From DATKCJ01 sp035513275 (GTDB taxonomy: Bacteria; Verrucomicrobiota; Verrucomicrobiia; Opitutales; Opitutaceae), in NCBI GenBank assembly GCA_035513275.1, contig DATKCJ010000005.1, positions 1 to 35,788 of the forward strand: DNA of 35,788 nucleotides, in the 5' to 3' direction. How positions within the stretch are numbered: the stretch's first letter is position 1; every line of letters starts with the position of its first letter. Below are positions 34,135-35,788 of the stretch, in pieces. A model generated the notes under the pieces. That model did no database searches, was not told where the DNA came from, and was given only the letters and a program-made list of their open reading frames with translations. A program made the translations under genes and the position numbers.

Positions 34135-34548
34135 TCAGGGTCGATCGACGCGGGCCGTGGCGAACTGCACGTGCTGGATTCCCGACCGCTTGGCCTCGGT
34201 GTAGACCGTGGCGAAGATTCCCAGGTTCGAGGCGCGGTCGCCGCGAATGATCACCGCCGGCGAGCGCCCGATCGCGGCTTGTTTCAGGACGGCGGCCACC
34301 TGGTCGGTGCGGATTTCCTGTCCGTCGAAATAGATCCGGTTGTCCGCTGAGATCGCGACCAACAGCACATTCTGATCCGCGCTGATCGTGCCGCTCACGT
34401 CGGGCTTCTGCACCTCGACGCCGGGATCGCTCACGAACGCGCTGGAGATCATGAGGAAGATCACCAGCACCATGATGCAGTCGACCATCGGCACCATGTC
34501 GATGTGCGTGCTCTCAAACCGGTTGTGGCCGTGTCCCTTGCCGATCAT
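34135..34548 (-). CDS. exbD: ExbD/TolR biopolymer transport protein
   Basis: This 137-residue protein is the stator partner of ExbB. It has a short cytoplasmic N-terminus, one transmembrane helix with the conserved aspartate (DMVPMVDCIMVLVIFLMISSAF, D24-type position in MVPMVD), and a periplasmic domain with LLVAISADNRIYFDGQEI and PAVIIRGDRASNLGIFATVY. It overlaps the ExbB2 stop by four bases (34545-34548, ATGA), so the two are translationally coupled. The usual ending with hydrophobic VQFAT is present. Confidence 0.94.
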   Translation of the reverse strand: MIGKGHGHNRFESTHIDMVPMVDCIMVLVIFLMISSAFVSDPGVEVQKPDVSGTISADQNVLLVAISADNRIYFDGQEIRTDQVAAVLKQAAIGRSPAVIIRGDRASNLGIFATVYTEAKRSGIQHVQFATARVDRP

Positions 34549-35042
34549 GATGTGGCGGCCTCCACGGTTTTCGGTTCGAGGCGGTTCAACATCGCGATGT
34601 GCTTCTGCACTTCGCGATGTCCAAGATAGACGAGAAGCAGCGCCGGAAGCGCCACGAGCAGCCCCGACTCGGTGGCGACCAGCACCTCCGAGATGCCGCG
34701 GGCCAGCCCTTCCATGGAGTCCTCGCCGGACTTGCGAGCGAGACTGTCGAAAGTCTTCACCATGCCGCTCACCGTTCCCAGAAGGCCGAGCAGCGGCGCC
34801 GCCGCAATCATCGCGGCCAGCGCGACCCGCTGCTGCCGGAACGACTCGCGGACTTCCTCCTGCAACCGGCGAGCGCAGTCACGCTGGCCCGCGATCAACG
34901 CCTGCATCCGCTGCAGCCGGCGGCGGTGGCGGCGCAGCGAAAGGAGCATCTTGAAGCAGCGCGAGTAGAGCACCACCGACAGCGCGATGATCGCGATCAT
35001 CGCCGGCCCGCCCTTCTCCACGAGTTCAAGGAGCGGGGTCAT
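34545..35042 (-). CDS. exbB: ExbB2-type MotA/TolQ/ExbB proton channel protein
   Basis: This 165-residue protein is the short ExbB of a TonB2-type system. Three membrane segments are seen: MIAIIALSVVLYSRC, ALAAMIAAAPLLGLLGTVSGMVKTF, and VLVATESGLLVALPALLLVYLG. AAPLLGLLGTVSGM and ISEVLVATESGL are the MotA/TolQ/ExbB signatures that line the proton channel. The start overlaps the preceding gene's stop as ATGA (35039-35042) and its own stop overlaps ExbD. Its shortness is normal for the second ExbB of TtpC-type operons. Confidence 0.93.
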   Translation of the reverse strand: MTPLLELVEKGGPAMIAIIALSVVLYSRCFKMLLSLRRHRRRLQRMQALIAGQRDCARRLQEEVRESFRQQRVALAAMIAAAPLLGLLGTVSGMVKTFDSLARKSGEDSMEGLARGISEVLVATESGLLVALPALLLVYLGHREVQKHIAMLNRLEPKTVEAATS

Positions 35043-35788
35043 GCGAGGACAGGCTCCTTCTCCGGCTCGCCGCCTTCTGCGACCTTCGACGTTCCGACAG
35101 CGGTCGCGAATTCGAGAGCGTAGCGCTCGAGCAGCGAAAGGTTTCTATGGATCCGGTGTGCGAGGAATCCGTGCGCGACGAGCGCCGGGATCGCCACGAC
35201 GAGGCCGAGCTCCGTGGCGACGAGCACTTCCGAGATGCCGCTCGACAGTTTCGCGGCGTTGCCCGTGCCGAAGACTGTGATCAACGCGAACGTCTTCACC
35301 ATGCCGACGACGGTGCCGAGCAGGCCCATCAGCGGCGCGGCAGTCGCGATCACGGCCAGCAAGGGCAGTCTGCGCTCATAATGCAGCCGCTGCTCCAGCA
35401 ACACAGCTTGCAGTCGCTCTTCGAGAAGGCTCGCTGGCTGGTGCGCGTGTCGAAGCCCGACCACGAAGATTTCGCGAGTCGTGCGCTGCATCGAGTCCAC
35501 AGCCTGCTCTGCCTTGGCACGCGAGCCGGCCGCGACCAGATCAAGAAAGGCCGCCACCTTCGCGGGCGCATCGACCGTCATACGGCTCAGGTCGTGCATC
35601 TTTTGGAAGATCAACAGCAATGCCAGCACCCCCACGGCCACGATGACGAGTGAGACCAGTCCGCCCTTCTCGATGTGCTCCCACACGGTCCCTGTCGTTT
35701 CCATCAGCCGCAGCGCTTTTCCGCTCGAGGCATCCGCGGTAATCATGCCCGGTTGCCCGGCAAAGAACCGGTCCGCATCGGCGGTCTG
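35039..35788 (-). CDS. TtpC-like long ExbB (5' end outside window)
   Basis: The frame is open from 35039 to the window edge, so the ATG at 35746 is probably internal and the N-terminal part is missing. The 249 visible residues begin with a tail of a periplasmic region (ADASSGKALRLMETTGTVWEHIEKGG), which matches the end of the long N-terminal domain of TtpC proteins. A transmembrane helix (LVSLVIVAVGVLALLLIF) and the ExbB core follow, with AAPLMGLLGTVVGMVKTF and ISEVLVATELGLVVAIPALV. A second ExbB downstream, then ExbD, TonB and TPR, is the gene order of Vibrio TonB2/TtpC systems. A DUF3450 gene is predicted next to it beyond the window edge. The protein sits in the inner membrane. Confidence 0.85.
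   Translation of the reverse strand, partial: QTADADRFFAGQPGMITADASSGKALRLMETTGTVWEHIEKGGLVSLVIVAVGVLALLLIFQKMHDLSRMTVDAPAKVAAFLDLVAAGSRAKAEQAVDSMQRTTREIFVVGLRHAHQPASLLEERLQAVLLEQRLHYERRLPLLAVIATAAPLMGLLGTVVGMVKTFALITVFGTGNAAKLSSGISEVLVATELGLVVAIPALVAHGFLAHRIHRNLSLLERYALEFATAVGTSKVAEGGEPEKEPVLA

Overview
The window is GC-rich bacterial chromosome, most likely from a Verrucomicrobiota member of the Opitutaceae type. This is inferred from a very long TonB-dependent receptor that starts after a VxxLDPFxV segment and has no SusD partner, from secreted glycoside hydrolases next to a double-propeller sensor kinase, from an ELWxxDGT repeat protein, and from frequent GTG/TTG starts with 4-bp gene overlaps. 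No 16S rRNA gene or other firm marker is present, so the placement is tentative.

Region 1 (1-16458) is a polysaccharide-use locus. A GH44 endo-glucanase/xyloglucanase (cut by the window start) and a GH29 alpha-L-fucosidase run leftward. A GH39 beta-xylosidase-type gene, a 1223-residue TonB-dependent receptor and a GH2 beta-galactosidase-type enzyme run rightward. A periplasmic-propeller histidine kinase and a NarL/LuxR response regulator run leftward. The enzyme mix fits fucogalacto-xyloglucan or a similar plant glycan. The GH39 gene carries an in-frame TAA between its two catalytic glutamates. Two ~70-bp palindromic repeat units sit between the convergent GH2 and regulator genes.

Region 2 (16963-18112) holds a small GIY-YIG nuclease gene, an array of perfect hairpins bounded by a 19-bp duplicate of a tRNA 3' end, an intact tRNA-Gln(TTG), and a glyoxalase I-like protein.

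Region 3 (18198-27122) is the most unusual part. Four radical SAM proteins with N-terminal B12-binding-type domains lie in two divergent pairs (two leftward, two rightward, 54 bp between the divergent start codons). The leftward pair runs directly into a double-GNAT protein, a second GNAT-like protein and a GH3-type acyl-adenylating enzyme, all joined by TTGA/GTGA/ATGA overlaps. This looks like a biosynthetic operon for an unidentified small molecule or lipid.

Region 4 (27269-30522) holds a four-helix membrane protein, a secreted ELWxxDGT repeat protein and an atypical extended SDR epimerase.

Region 5 (30654-35788) is a leftward TonB energy-transduction operon with TtpC-like/ExbB1 (cut by the window end), ExbB2, ExbD, TonB, a TPR protein and a secreted protein with a TonB-C-like tail. 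The order matches the Vibrio TonB2/TtpC type and could power receptors such as the one in region 1.
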